Source of the DNA: JAEUKQ01 sp964414755
GTDB lineage: Bacteria; Pseudomonadota; Alphaproteobacteria; JAEUKQ01
DNA: 64,000 bases
Direction: 5' to 3'
Assembly: GCA_964414755.1 (NCBI GenBank)
Contig: CAYPXH010000002.1
Location: 1 to 64,000 of the forward strand
Shown here: positions 8,573 to 16,893 of the stretch, piece after piece
How positions within the stretch are numbered: position 1 is the first letter of the stretch
How the letters are laid out: every line of letters starts with the position of its first letter
Notes under the pieces: model-generated
What the model was told of the DNA's origin: nothing
Databases searched by the model: none
What the model saw: only the letters and a program-made list of their open reading frames with translations
Program-made: the position numbers and the translations under genes

Positions 8573-8903
8573 GCGGTTGCAGCATTAAATGGTCAACTAT
8601 TTTACCTTGTCTTACATGTTGCTGTAAAATTTGCTCGGCTTCTTCTGCCGTTGTGCATTGATACCAAACACCTTCTGGATAAACAACAACGACTGGACCA
8701 TTTTCACAACGATCAAGACAGCCGGCTGTATTAATCCGGGTATCATCAAGCCCCAATTCCTTTGCACGTGCCTTCATATAATTTCGCAGTTTTTCAGAAC
8801 CACGCACCTTGCACGAACCACGCGCATGATCGGCTGGGCGCTCGTTTGTACAGAAAAAAAGATGCTGGCGATAGTAAAGTGGTACTGACGATTTTGATGT
8901 CAT
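8547..8903 (-). CDS. Thioredoxin-fold (2Fe-2S) ferredoxin-like protein
   Basis: A 118-residue protein with FFCTNERP near the N-terminus, a second cysteine in GSCKVRGSE, and a GCLDRCENGP motif (about 61-70), followed by VVVVYPEGVWY. This arrangement (two spaced cysteines, then C-x3-C) is that of the thioredoxin-like [2Fe-2S] ferredoxin family. The redox partner is unknown. Its ATG overlaps the TGA of the DUF6489-like gene (ATGA), and its 3' end overlaps mnmE, so the four genes form one transcription unit. Confidence 0.85.
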   Translation of the reverse strand: MTSKSSVPLYYRQHLFFCTNERPADHARGSCKVRGSEKLRNYMKARAKELGLDDTRINTAGCLDRCENGPVVVVYPEGVWYQCTTAEEAEQILQQHVRQGKIVDHLMLQPRDQESAKS

Positions 8904-9157
8904 TTTCGTCCATCCTTTTTCGTGAAAGAGGTACTAAAATCAGCAAAGCGTTTTTGCCATTCTTGCCAATTTTCGGCAAGTCCACCCATCCAACTTTTTA
9001 ATAAAGACTCTGGGTTAGTTTGGTCTAAAGCCAACATTATCTTTTGGTGCATTTTTTCCAACAATTCTTGTTGCACCGCACTAAGATCAGGCAATCCAAC
9101 AAGCCGCCGAATTTCCTCGGGTGGGCACTCAATCTCGATATGTACTTTCATCAACAC
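8900..9157 (-). CDS. DUF6489-like small protein
   Basis: An 85-residue protein resembling the short alphaproteobacterial DUF6489 family: MKVHIEIECPPEEIRRLVGLPD, then a helical stretch and the ESLLKSWM segment. The first methionine is at 9157, but the family start would be the third residue (ATG at 9151). The function of the family is unknown. The protein is soluble, has a charged tail and contains one cysteine. It overlaps the downstream ferredoxin gene by four bases (ATGA), so the two are translationally coupled. Family name comes from memory of the motif, not a search. Confidence 0.65.
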   Translation of the reverse strand: MLMKVHIEIECPPEEIRRLVGLPDLSAVQQELLEKMHQKIMLALDQTNPESLLKSWMGGLAENWQEWQKRFADFSTSFTKKDGRK

Positions 9158-9287
9158 AAAACCTTACGATTTTTTTATTGGTACTTTTATAAATCTGCCA
9201 GATTTTTACGGCTTCGTCAAACAATTGACACCTGATGAGGTACAAGAATCTGGGGGGGTATCAATTATCCCAAACAGGTTCGCAGAT

Positions 9288-10544
9288 TTACTGATTCATC
9301 GAAGCAAAGAAATCGGCGTTGTTTTTGGTTTGTCGTAGCTTTTCAAGTAAAAACTCCATGCCGTCAACAGCACCCATTGGCATCAAAATACGCCGTAAAA
9401 CCCACATTTTAGACAATGTTGCCTTGTCAACTAATAATTCTTCCTTACGTGTTCCCGACTTGGTAATATCAATAGCTGGGAAGGTACGTTTATCCGACAA
9501 TTTGCGGTCAAGAACAATTTCTGAATTGCCTGTTCCTTTAAATTCCTCAAAAATCACTTCATCCATACGGCTGCCTGTGTCAATCAGGGCTGTGGCAATA
9601 ATGGTTAGAGAACCGCCTTCCTCAATGTTTCTGGCTGCGCCAAAAAATCGCTTAGGTCGTTGAAGTGCATTTGCATCAACACCGCCGGTTAAAACCTTGC
9701 CCGACGATGGAACAACCGTATTATAAGCGCGCGCCAATCTGGTGATTGAATCTAATAAAATAACAACGTCTTTTTTATGTTCGACAAGTCTTTTAGCTTT
9801 CTCGATAACCATTTCTGCAACCTGCACGTGGCGGGCAGCAGGTTCATCAAAAGTTGAACTAACAACCTCACCCTTAACCGAACGCGCCATATCAGTAACT
9901 TCTTCAGGGCGTTCGTCAATCAACAGAACAATCAAATAACATTCGGGATGATTTTGGGCGATGGCGTGGGCAATATTCTGAAGCATTACCGTTTTACCGG
10001 TTCTAGGCGGTGCTACAATTAGTGCCCGTTGCCCCTTACCAAGCGGGGCAATCAAATCTGTAATCCTTGTTGTAAGGTCTTTACGCGTTGGATTCTCGAT
10101 CTCGCACTTCAATTTCTTATCTGGATAAAGTGGGGTTAAGTTATCAAAATTAATACGATGTCTAACTTTTTCAGGCTGATCAAAATTAATAGTATTAATC
10201 TTAAGCATCGCGAAATATCGCTCACCATCATTTGGCGCACGGATCTGTCCTTCGACAATATCACCTGTCCTAAGAGCAAATCTTTTAATTTGGCTTGGAC
10301 TAACGTAAATATCATCTGGTCCGGGCAAATAATTAGCTTCAGGGGAACGCAAGAAGCCAAATCCATCTTGCAAAACCTCGATCACACCATCTCCAAATAT
10401 TGGGGCACCGTTTTCTGCGGTTTTTTTCAAAATAGCAAACATAATATCTTGTTTGCGCATAGTGCTGGCGTTTTCAATTTGTAATTCTTCGGCGTGCGCC
10501 AATAACTCGGCCGGTGATTTCTTCTTCAATTCTTGCAGATTCAT
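9288..10544 (-). CDS. rho: Transcription termination factor Rho
   Basis: A 418-residue hexameric RNA-dependent ATPase that terminates transcription. The N-terminal helical domain begins LQELKKKSPAELL. The cold-shock-type RNA-binding fold (about 50-115) contains DGFGFLR. The P-loop is APPRTGKT (178-185), the Walker B region VVILLDSITRLARAYN, and the Q-loop and R-loop regions TGGVDANALQRPKR are intact. Length matches the family. The position near hemE and the origin is common in alphaproteobacteria. Upstream spacing of about 200 bases suggests its own promoter; the rho leader is a known site of autoregulation, but I cannot point to a site here. Confidence 0.98.
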   Translation of the reverse strand: MNLQELKKKSPAELLAHAEELQIENASTMRKQDIMFAILKKTAENGAPIFGDGVIEVLQDGFGFLRSPEANYLPGPDDIYVSPSQIKRFALRTGDIVEGQIRAPNDGERYFAMLKINTINFDQPEKVRHRINFDNLTPLYPDKKLKCEIENPTRKDLTTRITDLIAPLGKGQRALIVAPPRTGKTVMLQNIAHAIAQNHPECYLIVLLIDERPEEVTDMARSVKGEVVSSTFDEPAARHVQVAEMVIEKAKRLVEHKKDVVILLDSITRLARAYNTVVPSSGKVLTGGVDANALQRPKRFFGAARNIEEGGSLTIIATALIDTGSRMDEVIFEEFKGTGNSEIVLDRKLSDKRTFPAIDITKSGTRKEELLVDKATLSKMWVLRRILMPMGAVDGMEFLLEKLRQTKNNADFFASMNQ

Positions 10545-10743
10545 GAAATGTATTACGATGTTTGATTTTTAGGTTAATATGCTGCTATCGGTAATAAGTT
10601 TTTTGCCGCAACCCATGGGTTAGGCTAATAGAGATGGCAAAATTAGGTTGGTTATTGAGGTGTGATAATATATTCCGCCTACCTGATAGCTAATAAAATG
10701 GTTGATGTCAAAGGAAAAAGAATAAAACAGGCTATTATTATTG

Positions 10744-11172
10744 CTAAAATTTGAAAACGGCACAAATAATAATGCCTATCAACAACATTGTTGGAATTTC
10801 ATTAATCATTCGGTAAAATTTTACCGAATGATTGTTTTTATTATTGGCAAAATTACGTTGCCACCGCAAACACAAAATATGAAAAATTTGCAGAATTATA
10901 ACAAATAAAATTTTCAGATGAATCCAAGCCGAAGACCAATAATTTCCTTGCCAAACCAGCGCTATGCCAAAAACCCAGGTTAAAACCATCGCTGGGTTAA
11001 TAATTATTTTTAAAAGGCGCCGTTCCATTATTTTAAAAATTTCAGCGTCTTTACTAGATTCAAGAAGGGTTGCGTGATAAACAAACAATCTTGGTAGATA
11101 TAAAAGACCCGCCATCCAAGCAATAACAAAAACTAGGTGTAAAACTTTTGTCCATAAATAAATATTTTCCAC
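10744..11172 (-). CDS. hemJ: Protoporphyrinogen IX oxidase HemJ
   Basis: A 142-residue, four-helix membrane protein of the HemJ family. It oxidises protoporphyrinogen IX to protoporphyrin IX, the penultimate step of heme synthesis. The N-terminal conserved stretch KVLHLVFVIAWMAGLLYLP carries the heme-ligating histidine (residue 12), and a conserved lysine lies in HLKILFV (about 87). The ferrochelatase gene ends three bases upstream and hemE overlaps hemH, so HemE, HemH and HemJ are encoded in order in one heme operon. Size is typical. Confidence 0.92.
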   Translation of the reverse strand: MENIYLWTKVLHLVFVIAWMAGLLYLPRLFVYHATLLESSKDAEIFKIMERRLLKIIINPAMVLTWVFGIALVWQGNYWSSAWIHLKILFVIILQIFHILCLRWQRNFANNKNNHSVKFYRMINEIPTMLLIGIIICAVFKF

Positions 11173-11175
11173 AAT

Positions 11176-12234
11176 TTATACTTTCTCCATTGAACCCAAT
11201 GTTTGATGATAACAGTTCTTTTTTGTTTTTGGACATATGTATTTAGAACAACTTTCTTGCTGCTCTAGTATGCCTATAACCATTTCTGCCAATCCTTTAA
11301 TAAATACTGGGTTATCCGAAACCGTCGGTAGCCGATAGTAAAATGGTGCGCCCGCTTTCTTTGCGCGCTCTTGATACATAATATCAAGCTCTACTAATGT
11401 TTCTGAACATTCAGAAACAAACGAAACCGGGACAATAACGATTCCTTTCTGTTCACTAGCTAAATGGTCGATAACCTCTTCGGTATAGGGTTTTAACCAT
11501 TGAAGCGGTCCCACACGGCTTTGATACGTTATCTGCCACTGATCTGGGTCAAGGTTTGTTGCTATTGCGATGGACTGGGCTGTGTCTTTGATATGGGCAT
11601 CGTAAGGATCGCCGTTTTCTATAATTTTCTGTGGCAAACCATGTGCCGAAAATAAAATTTTGTAACCGGTTTTTGGAAAATTTTGTTCTATTTGCTGTAT
11701 CAGTTTTCGCAAATAAACTGCCATCGCTTGAACAAATCCTGCAAGACTGGGATAACAACAAATTGTTTTAATTTGATGGCTATTTATTATTTTCTGGGTT
11801 GATTTACGCCAATCTCTTAATGATGATGCTGTCGTTGTAGTTGAATATTGTGGATATAAAGGTAATTCAACAATTTTTTCTGGTGCAAAGCTTTCTACTT
11901 TTTTGGCTGTCTCGTAGCTAAACGGATGCCAATATCGCATTGCTATGAATACTTTTATATCATCACCAGGTTTTTGTTGCTGCAATAAATTTTCCAAGCT
12001 ATTCGCTTGTTTTATTGTGTTTTCAAGTATTGGACTTTTGCCACCCAATAGCCCGTAAAGAGCTTGGGCTTTTTTAAGCCGCTTTGCAACAATCAGTCGT
12101 GCTAGAAAAAATCGAATCAGGCTTGGTGCTTGGATAATTGCTGGGTCGGAAAATAAATTGCGCAGAAAACCTGGTATAGCTTGTGGTTTATCTGGCCCTC
12201 CTAAGTTAAATAGAACAACAGCGATCTTTGTCAT
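11176..12234 (-). CDS. hemH: Ferrochelatase HemH
   Basis: A 352-residue enzyme that inserts ferrous iron into protoporphyrin IX to give heme. The start is typical (VVLFNLGGPD). The metal-ligand histidine lies in ILFSAHGLP (about 193-201) and the catalytic glutamate in SECSETLVELD (about 276-286). The C-terminal tail contains three cysteines (CSKYICPKTKKNC); some ferrochelatases carry a [2Fe-2S] cluster with C-terminal cysteines, but I cannot claim one here. Its ATG overlaps the hemE stop by one base (TAATG). Confidence 0.96.
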   Translation of the reverse strand: MTKIAVVLFNLGGPDKPQAIPGFLRNLFSDPAIIQAPSLIRFFLARLIVAKRLKKAQALYGLLGGKSPILENTIKQANSLENLLQQQKPGDDIKVFIAMRYWHPFSYETAKKVESFAPEKIVELPLYPQYSTTTTASSLRDWRKSTQKIINSHQIKTICCYPSLAGFVQAMAVYLRKLIQQIEQNFPKTGYKILFSAHGLPQKIIENGDPYDAHIKDTAQSIAIATNLDPDQWQITYQSRVGPLQWLKPYTEEVIDHLASEQKGIVIVPVSFVSECSETLVELDIMYQERAKKAGAPFYYRLPTVSDNPVFIKGLAEMVIGILEQQESCSKYICPKTKKNCYHQTLGSMEKV

Positions 12235-13259
12235 TATATAGCCTTAACTTGTTCTACAAGATGGTAAACGTTATCAATAGGTGTCTCTGGTAATATACCA
12301 TGCCCTAAATTAAAAATGAATTTTTTCCCTTGCATGGTTTTTAAAATATTATCAACCTTATTTTTTAAAGCTGAAGTTGTCCCCAACAAGTCAAAAGGGT
12401 CTAAATTACCCTGGATAACGTATGGTCTTTCGCTTGCTATTTTAACTTTAGAAAAATCAACACCTGTATCGGCACTGATTGCATCAGCCTTGTGAACATG
12501 GTAGTTGTCGGCATATATTTGATAAGATCCCCTTGGAAATACGATTACAGGGACAGATGGATAATAATTTTTTAACCTTGATATAATGGATGATACAGGT
12601 GATATGCTCCATTTCCAGACACCATCAGGTGGTAAAAGTCCAACCCAGCTATCAAATAACTGAACTGCTTCTGCACCCGCTTCGATCTGATGCTTTAGAT
12701 ATAAAAATACCGCATCAGACAAAATATTTATAAATTTTTCAAATAAATCAGGCCTTGTAACAGCCAAAAGCCTTGTTTTAAAAAAGTCTTTGCTTGATCC
12801 CTGATCAATCATATAGCAAGCCAATGTCCATGGACACCCTGAAAAACCTATTAAACTTACGTCTTTTGGTAATTGGTCTTTTACAATTTTTATGGCTTTA
12901 AAAACATTTAATAGCTTATTATTTTCAAAAATTAAGCTATCGCTGTTTAAAAGATCAACTAAGGACAACGAGGATAATTTAGGCCCAACACCTTCAATAA
13001 AATCAACACTTTGCCCGAAAGCATAAGGAATAACAAGTATATCAGAAAAAATTATTGCTGCATCAAAACCGAATCTTTTGATAGGTTGTAGTGTCGCTTC
13101 TGCGGCTAATTCGGGATTAAAACAAAAATCCATAAAACTTTTCGCTTTTGTTCTTAATTTACGGTATTCTGGCAAATATCTTCCAGCTTGCCTCATAAGC
13201 CAAAGGCTTGTTCTTGAATTTACGTTCTTAAAAGTTAGTAAAAACTCTTTCTTAATCAT
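12234..13259 (-). CDS. hemE: Uroporphyrinogen decarboxylase HemE
   Basis: A 341-residue enzyme that removes four carboxyl groups from uroporphyrinogen III to give coproporphyrinogen III. The family signature WLMRQAGRYLPEYR (about 20-33) contains the substrate-binding arginines, and the second signature GFSGCPWTLACYMI is at about 138-151. The C-terminal FNLGHGILPETP is intact. It is the first gene of the leftward hemE-hemH-hemJ operon and is divergent from maf. The 257 bases between them hold the DnaA boxes; hemE flanks the replication origin in Caulobacter and Rickettsia, which supports the origin call. Confidence 0.97.
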   Translation of the reverse strand: MIKKEFLLTFKNVNSRTSLWLMRQAGRYLPEYRKLRTKAKSFMDFCFNPELAAEATLQPIKRFGFDAAIIFSDILVIPYAFGQSVDFIEGVGPKLSSLSLVDLLNSDSLIFENNKLLNVFKAIKIVKDQLPKDVSLIGFSGCPWTLACYMIDQGSSKDFFKTRLLAVTRPDLFEKFINILSDAVFLYLKHQIEAGAEAVQLFDSWVGLLPPDGVWKWSISPVSSIISRLKNYYPSVPVIVFPRGSYQIYADNYHVHKADAISADTGVDFSKVKIASERPYVIQGNLDPFDLLGTTSALKNKVDNILKTMQGKKFIFNLGHGILPETPIDNVYHLVEQVKAI

Positions 13260-13516
13260 TAATATACTTAATAAATATTGTTGATGTAGTAGAATTACAA
13301 AAATACGTTATAAAAAGTTATAAATTTTTATCCACAGAATTAACCACAGAATACTTTATCTCAGATTGTTTTTATAAAATGGCAAAACAAAAATATGCAC
13401 AATATTTGAAAAAAACGTTAAAAAAACACTAACCAGTTCACAAATATGTGGATAGAATGTTTATAAATTGCCGGTTTTTAAAGTAAACAACTTTATTCAC
13501 AAATAATCCACAGGAT
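13260..13516. other. Putative chromosomal replication origin (oriC) with DnaA boxes
   Basis: This AT-rich gap between divergent hemE and maf contains two perfect TTATNCACA boxes on the plus strand: TTATCCACA at 13328-13336 and TTATTCACA at 13493-13501. One-mismatch boxes are TTAACCACA (13340-13348), ATATGCACA (13393-13401), TAATCCACA (13504-13512) and, on the minus strand, CTATCCACA (13447-13455). Six boxes in under 190 bases, A/T-rich runs, the flanking genes hemE and maf-coaE-dnaQ, and gene directions diverging away from the site all fit an alphaproteobacterial origin. CtrA or other regulator sites are not clear. Confidence 0.85.
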
Positions 13517-14107
13517 ATGTCAATAATTCTTGCTTCTGCCAGTTGTATTCGTGCCACACTTCTTCGCAATGCTGGGCTTAATATAAAAATCCACCCAGCA
13601 TCAATTGATGAAGAAGCTATTACGCAGGAGCGTAAAAAAAAAGGCGCTCAACCTGAAGAAATAGCACTTTACCTTGCGCGCGCAAAAGCTGAAAAAGTCA
13701 GCATGTTGTTTAAAAACGAACATATTATTGGGGCTGATCAAGTACTTGTACAAGACAAAGAATTTTTCGAAAAACCCAAAAACCATTCAGAAGCCATAAG
13801 ACAACTGGGCAAGTTATCTGCAAGACAACATGAGTTGTTTACAAGTGCTGCAATATTTAAGGAAGGTAAAGAATTGTGGTCTGTAACAACCACAGCGCTA
13901 ATGACTCTGCATCAACTTCAACAAGAAGAAATTGTTGCATATCTGAAACGCAATCCAACAGTCATCCATAATTTGGGAAGTTATAATTTTGAGGGGGAGG
14001 GGTTAAGCCTTTTTAAAAAAGTCGCGGGCGATTACTTTTCGATATTAGGAATTCCATTGCTTGAGATTATGAATTTTTTTAGGCGGGAAGGTCTGTTGGT
14101 TACATGA
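13517..14107 (+). CDS. maf: Maf-family nucleotide pyrophosphatase
   Basis: A 196-residue Maf/YceF-type protein. The family hydrolyses non-canonical or modified nucleoside triphosphates and is linked to division control. It starts IILASASCIRATLL, where most homologues have a proline and extra arginine after the second serine. The conserved GADQ motif is at 72-75, and the C-terminal YNFEGEGLSLF and GIPLLEI segments fit. Which nucleotide it prefers cannot be told. Its TGA overlaps the coaE ATG (ATGA). In several relatives aroE sits between maf and coaE; here it does not. Confidence 0.88.
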   Translation: MSIILASASCIRATLLRNAGLNIKIHPASIDEEAITQERKKKGAQPEEIALYLARAKAEKVSMLFKNEHIIGADQVLVQDKEFFEKPKNHSEAIRQLGKLSARQHELFTSAAIFKEGKELWSVTTTALMTLHQLQQEEIVAYLKRNPTVIHNLGSYNFEGEGLSLFKKVAGDYFSILGIPLLEIMNFFRREGLLVT

Positions 14108-14724
14108 AGATATTCGGCCTTACTGGAAATATCGCTAGTGGTAAAACAACAATTGCTAAAATATTGCGTCAAAAAAAGATCCCCATTTTTGAAGCAGACC
14201 GCCAAGTAGACCTTTTAAAAAAGCAACGAGATATTTTTTATAGTTATATGGCAAACAAAGGTTTTGCAGGAAATCGTGGTTTTTTGCCCTCCACAGCCGA
14301 GTTACGGGAAATAATATTGAAAAACCCAGATATTTTAATAGAACTGGAAAAATTACTTCACCCACTTGTTCATCAACAAGAAAAGCAATTTATTGCAACT
14401 GCGAGGCGGTATCGCAAGAAGCTTGTATTTTTTGATATACCACTTCTTTTTGAGGTAAAAGACTACAGAAATTTCTTTGATGCAATATTTCTCGTGCATG
14501 TATGTTCATTTGTTCAACGCCAGCGTGCCTTAAAAAGAAAAAACATGACAGCACGTTGGTTTGATTTTATCAGCCAAAAACAACTAGCAGTAGCCTTTAA
14601 AATAAAACAAAGCCATGTTGCGATTAATACGGGATCAAGTATGCGGCATAGTCGCGAAAGATTCTTGCAAAGATTGAAGTCAATAAATAATCAACCTAAA
14701 ACAAGATTAAAATATCCTAGATAG
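14104..14724 (+). CDS. coaE: Dephospho-CoA kinase CoaE
   Basis: A 206-residue kinase for the last step of coenzyme A synthesis, phosphorylating the 3'-hydroxyl of dephospho-CoA. The P-loop GNIASGKT is at residues 8-15 of MKIFGLTGNIASGKTT, and the substrate-site region FFDIPLLFE is at about 110-118. The lid segment with QRQRALKRKNM follows. It overlaps maf by four bases and dnaQ starts seven bases after its stop, so the three form a rightward operon beginning at the origin. The C-terminal tail is lysine and arginine rich and divergent. Confidence 0.93.
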   Translation: MKIFGLTGNIASGKTTIAKILRQKKIPIFEADRQVDLLKKQRDIFYSYMANKGFAGNRGFLPSTAELREIILKNPDILIELEKLLHPLVHQQEKQFIATARRYRKKLVFFDIPLLFEVKDYRNFFDAIFLVHVCSFVQRQRALKRKNMTARWFDFISQKQLAVAFKIKQSHVAINTGSSMRHSRERFLQRLKSINNQPKTRLKYPR

Positions 14725-14731
14725 GACCATC

Positions 14732-15412
14732 ATGCGTGAAATAATTCTTGATACGGAAACTACAGGGCTTGATCCCGATAAAGGAGATCGGGTTATCGAA
14801 ATTGCCTGCGTTGAATTGATCAATTATTTACCAACAGGTCAATATATTCAATATTATCTGAATCCAGAAAGAACAGTTCCCCCAGATGCAGTAGCCATTC
14901 ATGGATTAACAACCGAATTTTTATTAGATAAGCCAAAATTTATTCAAATAGCCGATCGTTTTCTTGATTTTATTGGTAACGCCCCGCTGATTATTCACAA
15001 TGCCGAGTTTGACATACGCTTTATTAATGCCGAACTTACGAGAATCCGTAAAGACACCATTCAATTAACCCGAAGCATTGATACCGTATTAATGGCACGC
15101 CAGAAATTTCCCGGCGCGCCCGCAAATCTTGACGCACTTTGCCGTCGATTTAATATCGATATAAGTCGCCGCGATAAACACGGCGCACTGCTTGATTGCC
15201 AGTTACTATCACAAGTATATTTAGAGCTGCGTGGCGGCCGTCAAAAAGGACTTTCCCTGGACGTATCTGAAAGTTCAACTAAAACACTTGTCAGTAACAG
15301 CCCTAAAAAACCATTTCAACGATCATTGGTTATCCAACCATCTGACCAAGAGTTAAAAGACCATCAAGAAATGCTTGGTAAGCTTCAAAAGCCTTTGTGG
15401 GGCCAAAGTTGA
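14732..15412 (+). CDS. dnaQ: DNA polymerase III epsilon subunit (3'-5' proofreading exonuclease)
   Basis: A 226-residue DEDDh exonuclease that proofreads for the replicative polymerase. The Exo I motif LDTETTGLDP carries D7 and E9, Exo II HNAEFDIRF carries D94, and Exo III HGALLDC carries H150 and D155. The C-terminal 50 residues are the likely tether to the alpha subunit. It is the third gene of the maf-coaE-dnaQ operon next to the origin, a conserved alphaproteobacterial order. It converges with secB with only five bases between the stops. Confidence 0.95.
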   Translation: MREIILDTETTGLDPDKGDRVIEIACVELINYLPTGQYIQYYLNPERTVPPDAVAIHGLTTEFLLDKPKFIQIADRFLDFIGNAPLIIHNAEFDIRFINAELTRIRKDTIQLTRSIDTVLMARQKFPGAPANLDALCRRFNIDISRRDKHGALLDCQLLSQVYLELRGGRQKGLSLDVSESSTKTLVSNSPKKPFQRSLVIQPSDQELKDHQEMLGKLQKPLWGQS

Positions 15413-15417
15413 TGATT

Positions 15418-15975
15418 TTATTGTACCGAATTACTTTCAGCCGACTGTGTCGCTGCCAACTGGCGTTGCCGTTCACGATACAAAGAAACAAAATCGATTG
15501 GTTGTAACTGCGGCAGCGGAATAACGCCATCACGGGATAAATTAGCAACAATTTGCCGTGCGAATGGGAAAAGCAATCTTGGCGCTTCAATCATCAAAAG
15601 TGGCTCAATTGCTTCAACCGGAACTGATTGTAAATGAAAAAGCCCCGCATATTCAACTTCTGCCAAACATTTGAATTTTTCGTGCATCGTTGCTTCAAGC
15701 AGAATTTTTAATATAACCTCAAAATCAGTTGTGTTGAACTGTGCAATTCGGATATCGATTTTAACACTGCCCTTTGGGGTTTGATGACCTGACTGAATAA
15801 TCTCAACAGAATTCGGATTTTCATAAGATAAATCTTTTAAATACTGGGCAACCAAACTGAAGCTGGAAGATTTATCCTTATCGGGTGCTGGTGTTTTTTG
15901 TGCCGTGTCGGTGGTATTTTCTTTATTGGCAGAACTGCTGGTTGAATTCTTGCCCGAACGATTTTCAGTCATCAT
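15418..15975 (-). CDS. secB: Protein-export chaperone SecB
   Basis: A roughly 185-residue SecB, which keeps preproteins unfolded and passes them to SecA. After a low-complexity, serine- and threonine-rich N-terminus (about 40 residues), the core begins FSLVAQYLKDLSYENPN and includes VEYAGLFHLQSVP and PRLLFPFARQIVANLSRDGVIPLPQLQPIDF, all typical. The open frame continues to 16197, but I chose 15975 because AAGGAT (complement of 15979-15984) precedes the ATG and the added 74 residues are lysine/asparagine-rich with no family support. The tail after YRERQRQ is typical of alphaproteobacterial SecB. Confidence 0.9.
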   Translation of the reverse strand: MMTENRSGKNSTSSSANKENTTDTAQKTPAPDKDKSSSFSLVAQYLKDLSYENPNSVEIIQSGHQTPKGSVKIDIRIAQFNTTDFEVILKILLEATMHEKFKCLAEVEYAGLFHLQSVPVEAIEPLLMIEAPRLLFPFARQIVANLSRDGVIPLPQLQPIDFVSLYRERQRQLAATQSAESNSVQ

Positions 15976-16212
15976 CAATATCCTTAGAAAAATTTCAATA
16001 ATTTCCAAAAAACTTATGCCCGAATATAGGTTTTTTAGCAAGTGTTTCCTTGTAACCAAAATATCTTTTGCCGTTGATAAAGTCTTAATATTGGCTTTTA
16101 TATTTGTTTTTAGCAGAATTTTAGAAAAATTATTTTGACATAGATTTTTACTGGATTTGTTGTTAGTTTTTCCTATATCTATTTTATCATCCAACAAATA
16201 TTCTGGTATAAA

Positions 16213-16893
16213 ATGACAGACTCAGATTGGCTTCAGATTATTTTTTTCGCAGCTTTGGCTGTTTTCTTTCTTGTTCGGTTACGTCAGGTTCTTGGGCAAA
16301 GAACAGGTAACGAGCAAAAATATAAACACCAGAAAATTCTTCAAATACCGCTGCCTGGCCAAAAGCATCAGACAGAAAAAGTTGCCGAGAAAAGTAATAT
16401 CGAAAACGAACAAGAAAAGTCTTTCCTATTATCAGCTGAATTAGTCAATAATGTGTACGAATTGCAGCGACAATACCCAGCTTTTCAACCTTCAACATTC
16501 GTCAAAGGGGCAAAGATAGCTTTTGAGGCTATACTCGAAGCGTATGCGGCAGGGGACACAAATACCCTAAAAGCATTAGTTGATCAGGATGTGTTTGATT
16601 TGTTTAATCAAGCGATTATAACGCGCCAGCAAAAGGGACAGCGTCAGGAAACAATGATTGTTGCTATTAAAGAAGCAAAGATTCAGTCTATTCAAAGTGA
16701 CGCTGCAAGGGCGGTAATATCGGTTATTATTGTGTCTGAGCAGATCAACGCTATCCGTAACCAACAAGGACAGGTTATTGAAGGGGATGCTACCGCAGTA
16801 ATGACGGTTCGTGATTTGTGGACATTTGCAAAAGACTTGCGGCGGACTGATCCTAATTGGGTGTTGATTGCTACTGAAAATGCAGAAGCTTAA
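16213..16893 (+). CDS. Tim44/TimA-like membrane-anchored protein
   Basis: A 226-residue protein with one N-terminal membrane segment (about 6-24, IIFFAALAVFFLVRLRQVLG), a charged linker and a C-terminal Tim44-like domain (about 80-225: FVKGAKIAFEAILEAYAAGDTNTLKALV and VRDLWTFAKDLRRTDPNWVLIAT). Homologues are found next to secB in many alphaproteobacteria. In mitochondria Tim44 tethers Hsp70 to the import channel; the bacterial role is less certain. It is divergent from secB, and its 3' end overlaps mltA, so it is co-transcribed with mltA and smr. Confidence 0.88.
   Translation: MTDSDWLQIIFFAALAVFFLVRLRQVLGQRTGNEQKYKHQKILQIPLPGQKHQTEKVAEKSNIENEQEKSFLLSAELVNNVYELQRQYPAFQPSTFVKGAKIAFEAILEAYAAGDTNTLKALVDQDVFDLFNQAIITRQQKGQRQETMIVAIKEAKIQSIQSDAARAVISVIIVSEQINAIRNQQGQVIEGDATAVMTVRDLWTFAKDLRRTDPNWVLIATENAEA

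Noticed and set aside
10608..10619. AACCCATGGGTT palindrome upstream of rho as an operator
   Set aside because: Only 12 bp, isolated, with no second copy or promoter boxes seen around it.
15976..16197. A 74-residue N-terminal extension of secB
   Set aside because: No family similarity, lysine/asparagine-rich composition, and a good ribosome-binding site immediately before the internal ATG.
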